From the NCBI RefSeq assembly GCF_029892565.1, contig NZ_JARXVH010000011.1:186001-250000 (forward strand): a stretch of DNA of 64,000 nucleotides, written 5' to 3'. Position numbers and translations under genes: made by a program. The DNA is from Streptomyces pseudovenezuelae. GTDB taxonomy: Bacteria; Actinomycetota; Actinomycetes; Streptomycetales; Streptomycetaceae. The notes beneath the pieces were generated by a model. That model saw only the letters and a program-made list of their open reading frames with translations, had not been told where the DNA came from and made no database searches. Each line of letters begins with the position of its first letter. Positions within the stretch are counted from its first letter, which is position 1. Below, piece after piece: positions 52,328-60,815 of the stretch.

Positions 52328-54052
52328 ATGTCCCGCAGCACGAGACGAGGCGCGCTCGCCGCCGCCACCGTCGCCCTCACCCTGACCGTCGCCGCCTGTT
52401 CGTCCTCCGGCGACGACTCGTCCGCCGGCCCGACCACGTCCTCCTCCGGCACCGGCTCCGCCGCCTTCCAGCCGCAGCACAAGGGCGGCACCCTGAAACT
52501 GGTCGCGCACGCCGCCGCGGGCAGCCTCGACCCGCAGGTCAACTACACGCTCCAGTACTGGCAGCTGTACCAGTCGATGTACGACGGTCTGCTCTCGTTC
52601 AAGAAGGTCGGCGGGCAGGAGTCCTTCACCGTCGTCCCGGACCTGGCGACGGCCATGCCGAAGGTGACCAACTCCGGCAGGACGTACACCTTCACGCTCC
52701 GCAAGGGCATCACCTTCTCCAACGGCAAGGCACTGACCACCGACGACGTGGTCGCGTCCTTCGAGCGCATCTTCAAGGTCTCCAGCCCCACCGCGGGCAC
52801 CTTCTACAACGGCATCGTCGGCGCCGACGCCTGTCTGAAGAAGCCGGCCTCCTGCACCCTGCCCAAGGGCGTGATCGGCGACGCGAAGACCGACACCGTC
52901 ACCGTCAACCTCACCGCAGCGGACCCGGAGTTCCCGTACAAGCTGGCCGTCCCGCACGCGAGCATCCTGCCGAAGGACTCGCCGACGAAGGACGCCGGCA
53001 CCAAGCCGCTGCCGACGACCGGCGCGTACATGGCCGCCTCGTACGACCCGAACCGCGCGCTGAAGCTGGTGCGCAACCCGCACTTCAAGGAGTGGTCGCG
53101 TCAGGCGGAGCCGGAGGGCTACCCGGACGAGATCGACTACACCTTCGGACAGACCGTCGAGTCCGAGGTCACAGCCGTCCAGAACGGCCAGGCGGACTGG
53201 ATGTTCGACCCGCCGCCCGCCGACCGCCTCAACGAGATCGGCACCAAGTACGCCTCGCAGGCGCACGTGAACCCGCTGACCGCGTTCTGGTACGCGACGC
53301 TGAACGTCAACATGGCACCGTTCAACAACAAGTTGGCGCGTCAGGCGATCAACTACGCCGTCGACCGGGCCGCCGTGGTGCGGCTGTACGGCGGCACCAA
53401 CCTCGCCTCGCCCGCGTGCACGATCCTGCCGCCGGGCTTCCCGGGGCACGTCGACTCCTGCGACTACACCAAGGGCGGCGGCAAGACCTGGTCGGCCGCG
53501 GACCTCGCCAAGGCCAAGGAGCTGGTGAAGAAGTCCGGTACGGCGGGGCAGGAGGTCGGGATCGTCGTCCAGGACGACGACGTCAACAAGTCGATCGGGC
53601 AGTACCTGCAGAGCCTGCTGACCCAGCTCGGCTACAAGGCGACGCTCAAGCCGCTGTCGGCGAACATCCAGTTCACGTACATCCAGAACACCAAGAACAA
53701 GGTGCAGTTGGCGCTGACCTCCTGGTACCAGGACTATCCGGCGGCCTCGGACTTCCTCAACGTGCTGCTGTCCTGCGCCTCTTACCACCCCGGCAGCGAC
53801 TCCAGCATCAACATCTCCGGGTTCTGCGACAAGGGCATCGACACGAAGATGCAGACCGCGCTGAAGAGCGCGCAGACCGACGAGGCGAGCGCGAACAAGC
53901 AGTGGAGCGCCATCGATCAGGACGTCATGGCCGAGTCCCCGGTGGTCCCGCTGATCAACCCGAAGCTGATCGACTTCACGTCGAAGCGGGTCGGCAACTA
54001 CCAGTTCAGCAAGCAGTTCTACATGCTGGTCGGACAGCTGTGGGTCAAGTGA
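52328..54052 (+). CDS. Oligopeptide-binding lipoprotein (DppA/OppA family)
   Basis: 574-residue class C binding protein with signal peptide and lipobox (VAAC, Cys24), a Ser/Thr-rich linker and the family pattern KGGTLKLVAHAAAGSLDPQ, LRKGITFSNGKALTTDDVV and FWYATLNVNMAPFNNKLARQAINYAVDR. It lies 23 bp after the peptidase gene. It is the receptor for the importer encoded by the next four genes; dipeptides, oligopeptides or peptide-like metal chelates are possible ligands. Confidence 0.93.
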   Translation: MSRSTRRGALAAATVALTLTVAACSSSGDDSSAGPTTSSSGTGSAAFQPQHKGGTLKLVAHAAAGSLDPQVNYTLQYWQLYQSMYDGLLSFKKVGGQESFTVVPDLATAMPKVTNSGRTYTFTLRKGITFSNGKALTTDDVVASFERIFKVSSPTAGTFYNGIVGADACLKKPASCTLPKGVIGDAKTDTVTVNLTAADPEFPYKLAVPHASILPKDSPTKDAGTKPLPTTGAYMAASYDPNRALKLVRNPHFKEWSRQAEPEGYPDEIDYTFGQTVESEVTAVQNGQADWMFDPPPADRLNEIGTKYASQAHVNPLTAFWYATLNVNMAPFNNKLARQAINYAVDRAAVVRLYGGTNLASPACTILPPGFPGHVDSCDYTKGGGKTWSAADLAKAKELVKKSGTAGQEVGIVVQDDDVNKSIGQYLQSLLTQLGYKATLKPLSANIQFTYIQNTKNKVQLALTSWYQDYPAASDFLNVLLSCASYHPGSDSSINISGFCDKGIDTKMQTALKSAQTDEASANKQWSAIDQDVMAESPVVPLINPKLIDFTSKRVGNYQFSKQFYMLVGQLWVK

Positions 54053-55071
54053 CCGACACCCTGCCCCGGTCGCGGGAGGCCCGGCGCTCGCCGGGCCCCT
54101 GGCGGACGGCCGCCGGTGATCTGCTGCGCAACAGGGCGGCGCTCGCCGCGGCCGTCGTCCTCCTGGTCGTCGTGGTGGCGAGTCTGTGCGCTCCGCTGTA
54201 CGCGGCCCACATCGCCCACACCGACCCGTTCCAGTCCCATGTCTCCGGCACCACGGTCGTGGACGGCAAGACCGTGCCGGTGCTCACCCCGAGCAGCACC
54301 GGCCTCGGCCTCGGCGTCACACCCATCGGCCCGACCTGGGACCCCGCCCACTACTTCCTCGGCGCCGACAACCAGGGCCGGGACGTCATGGCACGCCTGC
54401 TGTACGGCGGCCGTACCAGTCTCTTCATCGGCTTCACGGCCGCCCTGATCAGCTGCGCGCTGGGGACGGTGGTCGGGGTGGTCGCCGGGTACGCGGGCGG
54501 CGCGGTGGACGCGGTCATCTCCCGTGTGCTGGACGTCATCTGGGCCTTCCCGGTCTATCTGCTGGCGATCTGCCTGTCGGTCGTGCTCCTCACCAACGGG
54601 CTGCGGCTGGGCCCGTTGACCGTGGACGCGGGGAGCCTGTGGCTGCCGGTCGCGATCATCGCGGCGATCTATGTGCCGTACATCGCGCGGCCGTTGCGCG
54701 GTCAGGTGCTGGTGCTGCGCAACAAGGAGTTCATCCAGGCGGCGATCGGCTCCGGCGCGCCCGTCCCGCGCATCCTGCGCCGCGAGGTGCTGCCGAACGT
54801 GCTCCCGACGGCGCTCGTCTTCGTGCCGCTGATGACGGCCCTGGCCATGCTCACCGAGTCGGCCCTTTCCTTCCTGTCCGTCGGCGTCCAGCCGCCCGAC
54901 GCCAGTTGGGGCACGATCATCGAGGACGGCCTGGGCCTGCTCTACACGCGGCCCACCGTGACCATCGCCCCCGGCCTGCTGATCGCGCTGACCACGGCCG
55001 CGCTCAACGTCCTGGGCGACGGCGTCCGCGACGCCCTCGACCCGGGCGCCCGGCTGCGCGGAGGGGTGTGA
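54049..55071 (+). CDS. Peptide ABC transporter permease (DppC family)
   Basis: 340-residue membrane protein with about six hydrophobic segments. The N-terminal OppC-type region (LLRNRAALAAAVVLLVVVV) is followed by an external loop with DNQGRDVMARLLYGGRTSLFIG and the coupling loop AAIGSGAPVPRILRREVLPNVLP. GTG 54049 overlaps the binding-protein stop (GTGA). The order, DppC before DppB, is the reverse of the E. coli operon. Confidence 0.93.
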   Translation: MTDTLPRSREARRSPGPWRTAAGDLLRNRAALAAAVVLLVVVVASLCAPLYAAHIAHTDPFQSHVSGTTVVDGKTVPVLTPSSTGLGLGVTPIGPTWDPAHYFLGADNQGRDVMARLLYGGRTSLFIGFTAALISCALGTVVGVVAGYAGGAVDAVISRVLDVIWAFPVYLLAICLSVVLLTNGLRLGPLTVDAGSLWLPVAIIAAIYVPYIARPLRGQVLVLRNKEFIQAAIGSGAPVPRILRREVLPNVLPTALVFVPLMTALAMLTESALSFLSVGVQPPDASWGTIIEDGLGLLYTRPTVTIAPGLLIALTTAALNVLGDGVRDALDPGARLRGGV

Positions 55072-56045
55072 GGCTCGTGCTCCAGTTCGCCGTCAAGCGC
55101 TTCGGCTCGGCCCTGCTCGTGATGTTCGCGATCAGTGTGCTGGTCTTCCTGATCTTCTTCGCCACCCCGGGAGTCGACCCGGCGGCGCGCATCGCCGGCC
55201 GCAACGCCGACCCCGCGACACTGGCCCAGGTCCGGCACTCCTTCGGCCTGGACCGCCCGCTGCCCGTCCGCTATCTGCTGATGATGCGGCACCTGTTGAT
55301 CGACCGCGATCTGGAGTCGTTCGTCAACCGCGGCTCCCGTGTCATCCCGCAGATCGTGCAGGCGACGCCCGTCACCCTGTCCCTCGTCATCGGCGCCGCG
55401 CTGATCTGGATGACGGCCGGCCTCCTCATGGGCACGGCCGCCGCGACCCTGCGCGGCAAGGCGGCAGACCCGCTGATCATGCTGGTCGGCGTCGTCGGTG
55501 TCTCGCTGCCGGCCTACTGGCTGGGCGAGGTCGTCAACCTCATCACGCAGAAGCAGCTGCACGACTCGGTGTTCTCCTGGGTGCCGCCGCCCGGCTACGT
55601 CGGCCTGGCCAAGGACCCCGGCCAGTGGGCGCTGCACCTGCTCTTCCCCTGGCTGACCCTGGCCCTGCTGTACGCCGGGATCTACGCCCGGCTGCTGCGC
55701 GGCGAGGTGATCAGCGCGCTCAGCGAGGACTACGTCCGCACCGCCCGCGCCAAGGGCCTCTCCGAGCGCCGGATCCTCCTCCGGCACGCCCTGCGCTGCT
55801 CGTTGATCCCCGTCGTGTCGCTGTTCGGCCTGGACTTCGGCGCGTTGGTGGGCGGCGCCGCGCTGCTCACCGAGGTCGTCTTCGGCCTGCCGGGCATCGG
55901 CAAGCTCACCTACGACGCCCTGCAGAACCTTGACCTGCCCGTGATCATGGGGACGGTCCTGTATGCGGCGTTCTTCGTGGTCCTCGCCAACGCACTCGTC
56001 GACATCCTGTACGCGCGACTCGATCCGAGGGCCCGCCATGCCTGA
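55068..56045 (+). CDS. Peptide ABC transporter permease (DppB family)
   Basis: 325-residue membrane protein with about six hydrophobic segments; FAVKRFGSALLVMFAISVLVFLIFF starts the OppB-type fold and TARAKGLSERRILLRHALRCSLIP is the EAA coupling loop. GTG 55068 overlaps the DppC stop (GTGA) with GGAGG close by; GTG 55077 is an alternative with a more usual N-terminus. It pairs with the DppC protein. Confidence 0.92.
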   Translation: MRLVLQFAVKRFGSALLVMFAISVLVFLIFFATPGVDPAARIAGRNADPATLAQVRHSFGLDRPLPVRYLLMMRHLLIDRDLESFVNRGSRVIPQIVQATPVTLSLVIGAALIWMTAGLLMGTAAATLRGKAADPLIMLVGVVGVSLPAYWLGEVVNLITQKQLHDSVFSWVPPPGYVGLAKDPGQWALHLLFPWLTLALLYAGIYARLLRGEVISALSEDYVRTARAKGLSERRILLRHALRCSLIPVVSLFGLDFGALVGGAALLTEVVFGLPGIGKLTYDALQNLDLPVIMGTVLYAAFFVVLANALVDILYARLDPRARHA

Positions 56046-57081
56046 ACCTCTGCTGGACGTACGGGACCTGCGCGTGTCGTTCCGCACCCGCACCGGACCG
56101 GTCACGGTCGTCGACGGCGTCTCCTTCGCGGTGGCCCCCGGCGAAGTCCTGGGCGTGGTGGGCGAGTCGGGCTCGGGCAAGAGCGTGTCGATGCTGGCCG
56201 TGCTGCGCCTGCTGACCAACCCGAACGTGACGGTGTCGGGCCAAGTCCACTTCCGGGGACGCGACTTGCTGACGCTCCCCGACCGGGAGATGCGGGCGAT
56301 ACGGGGCCGGGAGATCGCCATGGTCTTCCAGGACCCGATGACCGCGCTCACCCCCGTCTACACCGTCGGCTGGCAGATCGCCGAGCAGATCCGCGCGCAC
56401 GAGCAGGTGTCCCGCAAGGAGGCCCGGGCCCGTGCGGTACGGCTGCTCTCGGACGTCGGCATCCCGGACGCGGCCTCCCGCGCCGACGCCTATCCGCACG
56501 AGTTCTCCGGCGGCATGCGCCAGCGCGCGGTCATCGCGATGGCCCTGTCCTGCGACCCGGCCCTGCTGATCGCCGACGAACCGACCACCGCTCTCGACGT
56601 GACCGTGCAGGCCCAGATCTTGGATCTGATGCGGGAGTTGAACGCGCGCGGCTCGGCCGTGGTGCTGATCACGCACGACATGGGCGTGGTCTCGGAGATC
56701 ACCGACCGGGTCCTGGTCATGTACGGCGGCCGGGTCGCCGAGGAGGGTCCGCGCCGGGCGGTCTTCCACGGCCCACGGCACCCGTACACGTGGGGCCTGC
56801 TCGACTCGGTGCCCCGGGTGGGCGGTGCCCGACTGCGCCGCCTGCCGACGATCGCGGGCATGCCCGTGTCGCCGGGCAGCCTGCCGGCGGGGTGCGCTTT
56901 CGCGCCGCGCTGCCGGCTGCGGCACGAGCGGTGCGAGGAACTGCCGGCGCTGGTCGCGGGCAGCGCCGATTTCGAGCACCGGGACGCCTGTTGGCTCCCG
57001 CCCGACGATCGGGCGGCCCTGCGTGTGACGGCACGGACGGAAGCGAGCGGCACGGGTACGGCCCAGGAGGTGGCGTCATGA
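56038..57081 (+). CDS. Peptide ABC transporter ATPase (DppD family)
   Basis: 347-residue ATPase: Walker A GESGSGKS, Q-loop MVFQDP, signature FSGGMRQR, Walker B LLIADEPTTALDVT, switch His ITHDMG. The C-terminal oligopeptide extension has the Cys-rich pattern CAFAPRCRLRHERCEE, which in related DppD proteins binds an iron-sulfur cluster. It overlaps DppB by 8 bp and the next ATPase by 4 bp (ATGA). Confidence 0.94.
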   Translation: MPEPLLDVRDLRVSFRTRTGPVTVVDGVSFAVAPGEVLGVVGESGSGKSVSMLAVLRLLTNPNVTVSGQVHFRGRDLLTLPDREMRAIRGREIAMVFQDPMTALTPVYTVGWQIAEQIRAHEQVSRKEARARAVRLLSDVGIPDAASRADAYPHEFSGGMRQRAVIAMALSCDPALLIADEPTTALDVTVQAQILDLMRELNARGSAVVLITHDMGVVSEITDRVLVMYGGRVAEEGPRRAVFHGPRHPYTWGLLDSVPRVGGARLRRLPTIAGMPVSPGSLPAGCAFAPRCRLRHERCEELPALVAGSADFEHRDACWLPPDDRAALRVTARTEASGTGTAQEVAS

Positions 57082-58112
57082 CGGCGCAGGACATGACGAC
57101 CCCGGCCCGCGGCGCCGCGCCGCTCGGCGATGTGCTGCTGCGCGCCACCGACGTCACCAAGCACTACCCGCTGCGCCGCGACGCCCTCGGCCGCTCCCGC
57201 AAGGTGCTGCGCGCCGTGGACGGGGTGTCGCTGGAGGTGCGCGGCGGGGAGACCCTCGGCATCGTCGGCGAGTCGGGCTGCGGCAAGTCCACCCTGGGGC
57301 GGTGCCTGGTCCGGCTGACCGAACTCACCGGCGGGCGGGTCGAGTTCGACGGGCAGGACATCACCACGCTCTCCGCCCGCCGGCTGCGGCCGGTCCGCCC
57401 GGGCATGCAGCTGGTCTTCCAGGACCCGCAGGCCTCGCTCAACCCCCGCCGCCGCGCCGGTGACATCGTGGCCGAACCCCTGCTGGTGCACCGCTACGGC
57501 GACGCGGGCGCGGTGCGCCGACGGGTCGCCGAGCTCTTCGACGTCGTAGGACTGGCGGCGGCGCATCTGGACCGCTACCCGCACGAGTTCTCCGGCGGCC
57601 AGCGCCAGCGCATCGGCATCGCCCGGGCGCTCGCCACCTCCCCCAAGCTGATCGTCGCCGACGAACCGGTGTCCGCCCTGGACGTGTCCATCCAAGCGCA
57701 GGTGCTCAACCTCTTCGCCGATCTCCAGGAGGAGTTCGCGCTCACCTACGTCTTCATCGCCCACGACCTCGGCGTGGTCCGGCACGTCTCGGACCGGATC
57801 GCCGTCATGTACCTGGGCGAGATCGTCGAACTCGCCGAGACGGAGGCCCTGTACGAGTCCCCCGCCCACCCCTACACCCAGGCCCTGCTGTCGGCGGTCC
57901 CGGACATCGACGACGGCACACCCGACTCCGCCTCGCATCGGGAACGCATCGTGCTGACCGGCGAGGTGCCCAACCCCGTGGACAAGCCGTCGGGTTGCCC
58001 CTTCCGCACCCGCTGCCCCTACGCCCGTGAACGCTGCGCCGAGGAACGCCCCCGGCTCACCGTCACCGCCTCGGGCCGCCACACCGCCTGCCACTTCCCC
58101 CTCGTCGACTGA
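57078..58112 (+). CDS. Peptide ABC transporter ATPase (DppF family)
   Basis: 344-residue partner ATPase: Walker A GESGCGKST, signature FSGGQRQR, Walker B LIVADEPVSALDVS, and the Cys-containing C-terminal region CPFRTRCPYARERCAEE. Start ATG 57078 overlaps the DppD stop. It ends the transporter operon; the flavoprotein gene 106 bp downstream may be transcribed with it or from its own promoter. Confidence 0.94.
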   Translation: MTAQDMTTPARGAAPLGDVLLRATDVTKHYPLRRDALGRSRKVLRAVDGVSLEVRGGETLGIVGESGCGKSTLGRCLVRLTELTGGRVEFDGQDITTLSARRLRPVRPGMQLVFQDPQASLNPRRRAGDIVAEPLLVHRYGDAGAVRRRVAELFDVVGLAAAHLDRYPHEFSGGQRQRIGIARALATSPKLIVADEPVSALDVSIQAQVLNLFADLQEEFALTYVFIAHDLGVVRHVSDRIAVMYLGEIVELAETEALYESPAHPYTQALLSAVPDIDDGTPDSASHRERIVLTGEVPNPVDKPSGCPFRTRCPYARERCAEERPRLTVTASGRHTACHFPLVD

Positions 58113-58218
58113 CAGCGGACACCTCTCAACTCCCCTTGCTCACCCAGGCATTGACCTCATAGCCGATGCGGGCCACGGTGTTGGTTCCCCGCTGCCCCGT
58201 CATGCCCGGAGGTCGTCC

Positions 58219-59391
58219 ATGGCACTTTCGCCGGCACCGCACTCCGATACGGAACTCGTCGACCGCGTACGGGCCTTGCGGCCGCTCATGGCCGAACAGG
58301 CGCCGCGCACCGAGCAGAACCGGAGGGTGACCGGCGAGGTCGTCACGGCGCTCACGGAGGCCGGGGTCTACCGGATGAACGTCCCCCGGCGGTACGGCGG
58401 TTACCAGTCCCGGCTACGCACTCAGGTCGACGTGATCGCCGAGATCGCCGGCGCGTGCGGTTCGACGGCGTTCATGGCGCTGATCCAGGCCGGCTGCTCC
58501 TTCATCGCCGCGCTCTTCCCGGACGAGGCCCAGGACGAGATCTTCACCAGCCCCGACATACGGGTGGGCGGCACCCTCATCCCGGACGCCACGGCGGTCG
58601 CGACGGACGGCGGTCATGTCGTGAACGGCACCTCGGCCTTCGCGACCGGCTGCCGGGACGCCGACTGGCATCTCCTGACCGCCCGCGTCGAGTCCGGCGA
58701 GGGACCGCCCGAGGTGCTGTGGACCGCCGTACCCATGTCCGAACTGGAGATCCTCGACGACTGGTACGTGACCGGGCTGGCCGGCAGTGGCAGCAACAGT
58801 GTCGTCGCCCGTGACGTCTTCGTGCCCCCGCACCGGATCCTGCGCGTCGGCCCCCTACTGGGCGGCGAGTTCCCGTCCAAGGCCAACGCGGACGACCCGT
58901 TCTACCGGATGCCGGTGCTGCTGCTGTTCGCCGCGTGGACGGCGCCCAACTCGCTCGGCCTGGCGCGGGCGGCGCTGACGGACTTCGCCGAGCGGATCCA
59001 CCGGCGGGGCATCACGTACACCTTCCACGAGCGGCAGTACGAGGCGGCCGTCACGCATCTGCAGGCGGCCGAGGCGGCGATGAAGATCTCCTGCGCCGAA
59101 CTGCTGACGAGCGAGTTGGTGGCGCGGATCGAGGCCGGGGAGCCCTTCACCGTGGCGGAGCGCGCGAAGATCCGGGCGCAGAGCGGCTATGTGGCGCGGC
59201 TGTGCAAGGAGGCCGTCGATCTGATCGCGTCGGCCTCCGGGGCGTCCTCGCTGCACCGGGAGGTGCCGGTGCAGCGGGCCGTGCGCGATGTGTACGCCCT
59301 GAACCTGCACTCCTTCGTCAATCCGGCCACCAACCTGGAGCTCTACGGTCGTGTCCTGTCGGGGCTCGACCCGGGCACGCCGTTCCTCTGA
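58219..59391 (+). CDS. Acyl-CoA dehydrogenase-fold flavoprotein (HsaA/HpaH-like monooxygenase)
   Basis: 390-residue protein of the acyl-CoA dehydrogenase superfamily. The N-terminal helix GVYRMNVPRRYGGYQ, the flavin segment GSTAFMALIQAG, and VTGLAGSGSNSVVARDVFVPPHRI resemble two-component flavin hydroxylases of the HsaA/DszC group more than fatty acyl-CoA dehydrogenases; the usual catalytic Glu is not evident. Such enzymes need a separate flavin reductase, which is not encoded nearby. ATG 58219 follows GGAGG by 7 bp. Substrate unknown. Confidence 0.85.
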   Translation: MALSPAPHSDTELVDRVRALRPLMAEQAPRTEQNRRVTGEVVTALTEAGVYRMNVPRRYGGYQSRLRTQVDVIAEIAGACGSTAFMALIQAGCSFIAALFPDEAQDEIFTSPDIRVGGTLIPDATAVATDGGHVVNGTSAFATGCRDADWHLLTARVESGEGPPEVLWTAVPMSELEILDDWYVTGLAGSGSNSVVARDVFVPPHRILRVGPLLGGEFPSKANADDPFYRMPVLLLFAAWTAPNSLGLARAALTDFAERIHRRGITYTFHERQYEAAVTHLQAAEAAMKISCAELLTSELVARIEAGEPFTVAERAKIRAQSGYVARLCKEAVDLIASASGASSLHREVPVQRAVRDVYALNLHSFVNPATNLELYGRVLSGLDPGTPFL

Positions 59392-59409
59392 GTCACGCAG
59401 CCGTCGGCG

Positions 59410-59910
59410 TCAGGAGGCGCTCGGGGCGGCCGGGCCGATGCCGCGCAACTGCTGGATCTCTCCGCCCAGTTTGGTGCGGAACTCCTTCAGCTTGGCCGGC
59501 TGCGCGCTGACCACCCATCGCGAGCCGACGAGGTGCTGACCGCCGTACCCGCTGGCCGCGTCGAGCCAGGCGAGCTTGTACTTCTCCTCGGGGAACGTGG
59601 TGATGACCTGGTCGGCCTTCTTGGTGTGGCACACGCCCTGCCGCAGTTCGTCCGCGTCGACGCGGATCTTGGGCTTGCAGCCGATCAGCCCCGCGATCAC
59701 CTCGACCTTGGCCGGCGCCACGACCCCGGCCTCGGGGGCGGCGGTCACCGAGACCTTGGCGGTCCCGCTCTCGGCGCGGTCGTCCTCGCCGCCGCTGCAC
59801 GCCACGGCCAGGGGCAGCAGGGCCAGGCCGCCGACGAGGGCGGCCGCCCGTGGCAGGCGGGCCGTGGACGGGACGCGGTCGACGTCTACTCGCGCTCGAT
59901 GCTGGAACAA
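59410..59910 (-). CDS. Small lipoprotein of unknown function
   Basis: 166-residue predicted lipoprotein: basic n-region, hydrophobic stretch and lipobox LAVAC (Cys38), then an acidic linker and a small domain with two further Cys (IGCKPKIRV and GVCHTKKA) that could form a disulfide. TTG 59910 follows GGAGG by 4 bp. Such proteins are common in Streptomyces and I know no function. It converges with the flavoprotein gene and diverges from the response regulator. Confidence 0.78.
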   Translation of the reverse strand: MFQHRARVDVDRVPSTARLPRAAALVGGLALLPLAVACSGGEDDRAESGTAKVSVTAAPEAGVVAPAKVEVIAGLIGCKPKIRVDADELRQGVCHTKKADQVITTFPEEKYKLAWLDAASGYGGQHLVGSRWVVSAQPAKLKEFRTKLGGEIQQLRGIGPAAPSAS

Positions 59911-60004
59911 AGCGCCTCCTGCTCCGTGTTGGTTCGACAGGAGGTACGGGTGTGTCCCGGTGGACGTTCAGCCATGGCGCACGGTGATCAAAACCACAGG
60001 AGAA

Positions 60005-60018
60005 AAACGCTAGCGTTT
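60005..60018. promoter_or_regulatory. Palindrome AAACGCTAGCGTTT, candidate operator
   Basis: Perfect 14-bp palindrome in the divergent gap between the lipoprotein and the response regulator. A second dyad, GAACGA and TCGTTC with a 7-nt spacer, lies at 60052-60070, 16 bp before the regulator start. Either may be an autoregulatory site. Confidence 0.5.
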
Positions 60019-60085
60019 CGATAGTTGCGGGGATACGCTGAAGCCCTAAGGGAACGATACCGTTTCGTTCACGAAGGGCCACGCC

Positions 60086-60754
60086 ATGACCTCCGTTCTC
60101 ATCGTCAACGCACCCTCACTGCAGCGACTCGGCCTGCGCATGCTGCTGGCCGCCGAGCCCGATCTGACCGTCGTCGGCGAGGCGACGAGCGCGGAAGAGG
60201 CGGTCCGCGAGAGTGCCGCGCTCCATCCCGACGTGGTCCTGGTGGACGACCGCTTCTCCCATACGATCGGCGTCGACGCCATCCGCCGTATCACCCGGTC
60301 CGGCCGGGTCGGCGAGCGCCAACCGCGCGTGCTGGTCCTGACGCCCGCCGACGGCGAGGCCTACCCCTACGCCGCCCTGCGCGCCGGTGCCGGCGGATTC
60401 CTGCGGCCCGACGCCACGGTCGAGGAGCTGATCGCGGCCGTCCGTGTGGTGGCCGCCGGAGATGCCGTGATCACACCCGATCTGACCCGCGCCCTCATCG
60501 ACGCCGTCCGTGAGGGGCAACCCGCCCGCACCATCCGCGAGGTGGGCCTCGACACGCTCACCGGGCGCGAGCGCGTCATCCTCTCGGGCGTCGCCTCCGG
60601 CTGGTCCAACGCCGAGATCGCCGAACGCCTCTCCATCGCCCCGACCACCGTCAAGTCCCACGTCAGCCACATCCTCGCCAAGATCGGCGCCCGGGCCCGC
60701 GTGCAGGCGGTGGTCTTCGCCTACGAGTCGGGGCTGGTCCGCCCGGCGGCCTGA
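60086..60754 (+). CDS. Atypical orphan response regulator (NarL/LuxR family)
   Basis: 222-residue protein with a receiver-like domain (1-120) and a LuxR helix-turn-helix (155-215: LTGRERVILSGVASGWSNAEIAERL, TTVKSHVSHILAKIGA). The receiver keeps a likely phospho-site Asp in DVVLVDDRFS and the Thr of VLVLT. It lacks the acidic pair at strand 1 (IVNAPS instead of V-D-D) and has Arg where the conserved Lys should be (GGFLRPDA). No kinase gene is adjacent. Phosphorylation-independent or ligand-modulated action is inferred, as in other atypical regulators. ATG 60086 follows GAAGGGCC. Confidence 0.9.
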   Translation: MTSVLIVNAPSLQRLGLRMLLAAEPDLTVVGEATSAEEAVRESAALHPDVVLVDDRFSHTIGVDAIRRITRSGRVGERQPRVLVLTPADGEAYPYAALRAGAGGFLRPDATVEELIAAVRVVAAGDAVITPDLTRALIDAVREGQPARTIREVGLDTLTGRERVILSGVASGWSNAEIAERLSIAPTTVKSHVSHILAKIGARARVQAVVFAYESGLVRPAA

Positions 60755-60815
60755 CGCAACACCGGACGGCCGACCGCGGACGTGCGCGCCACGGCCGGCC
60801 GTGTGAACCGAGGTG

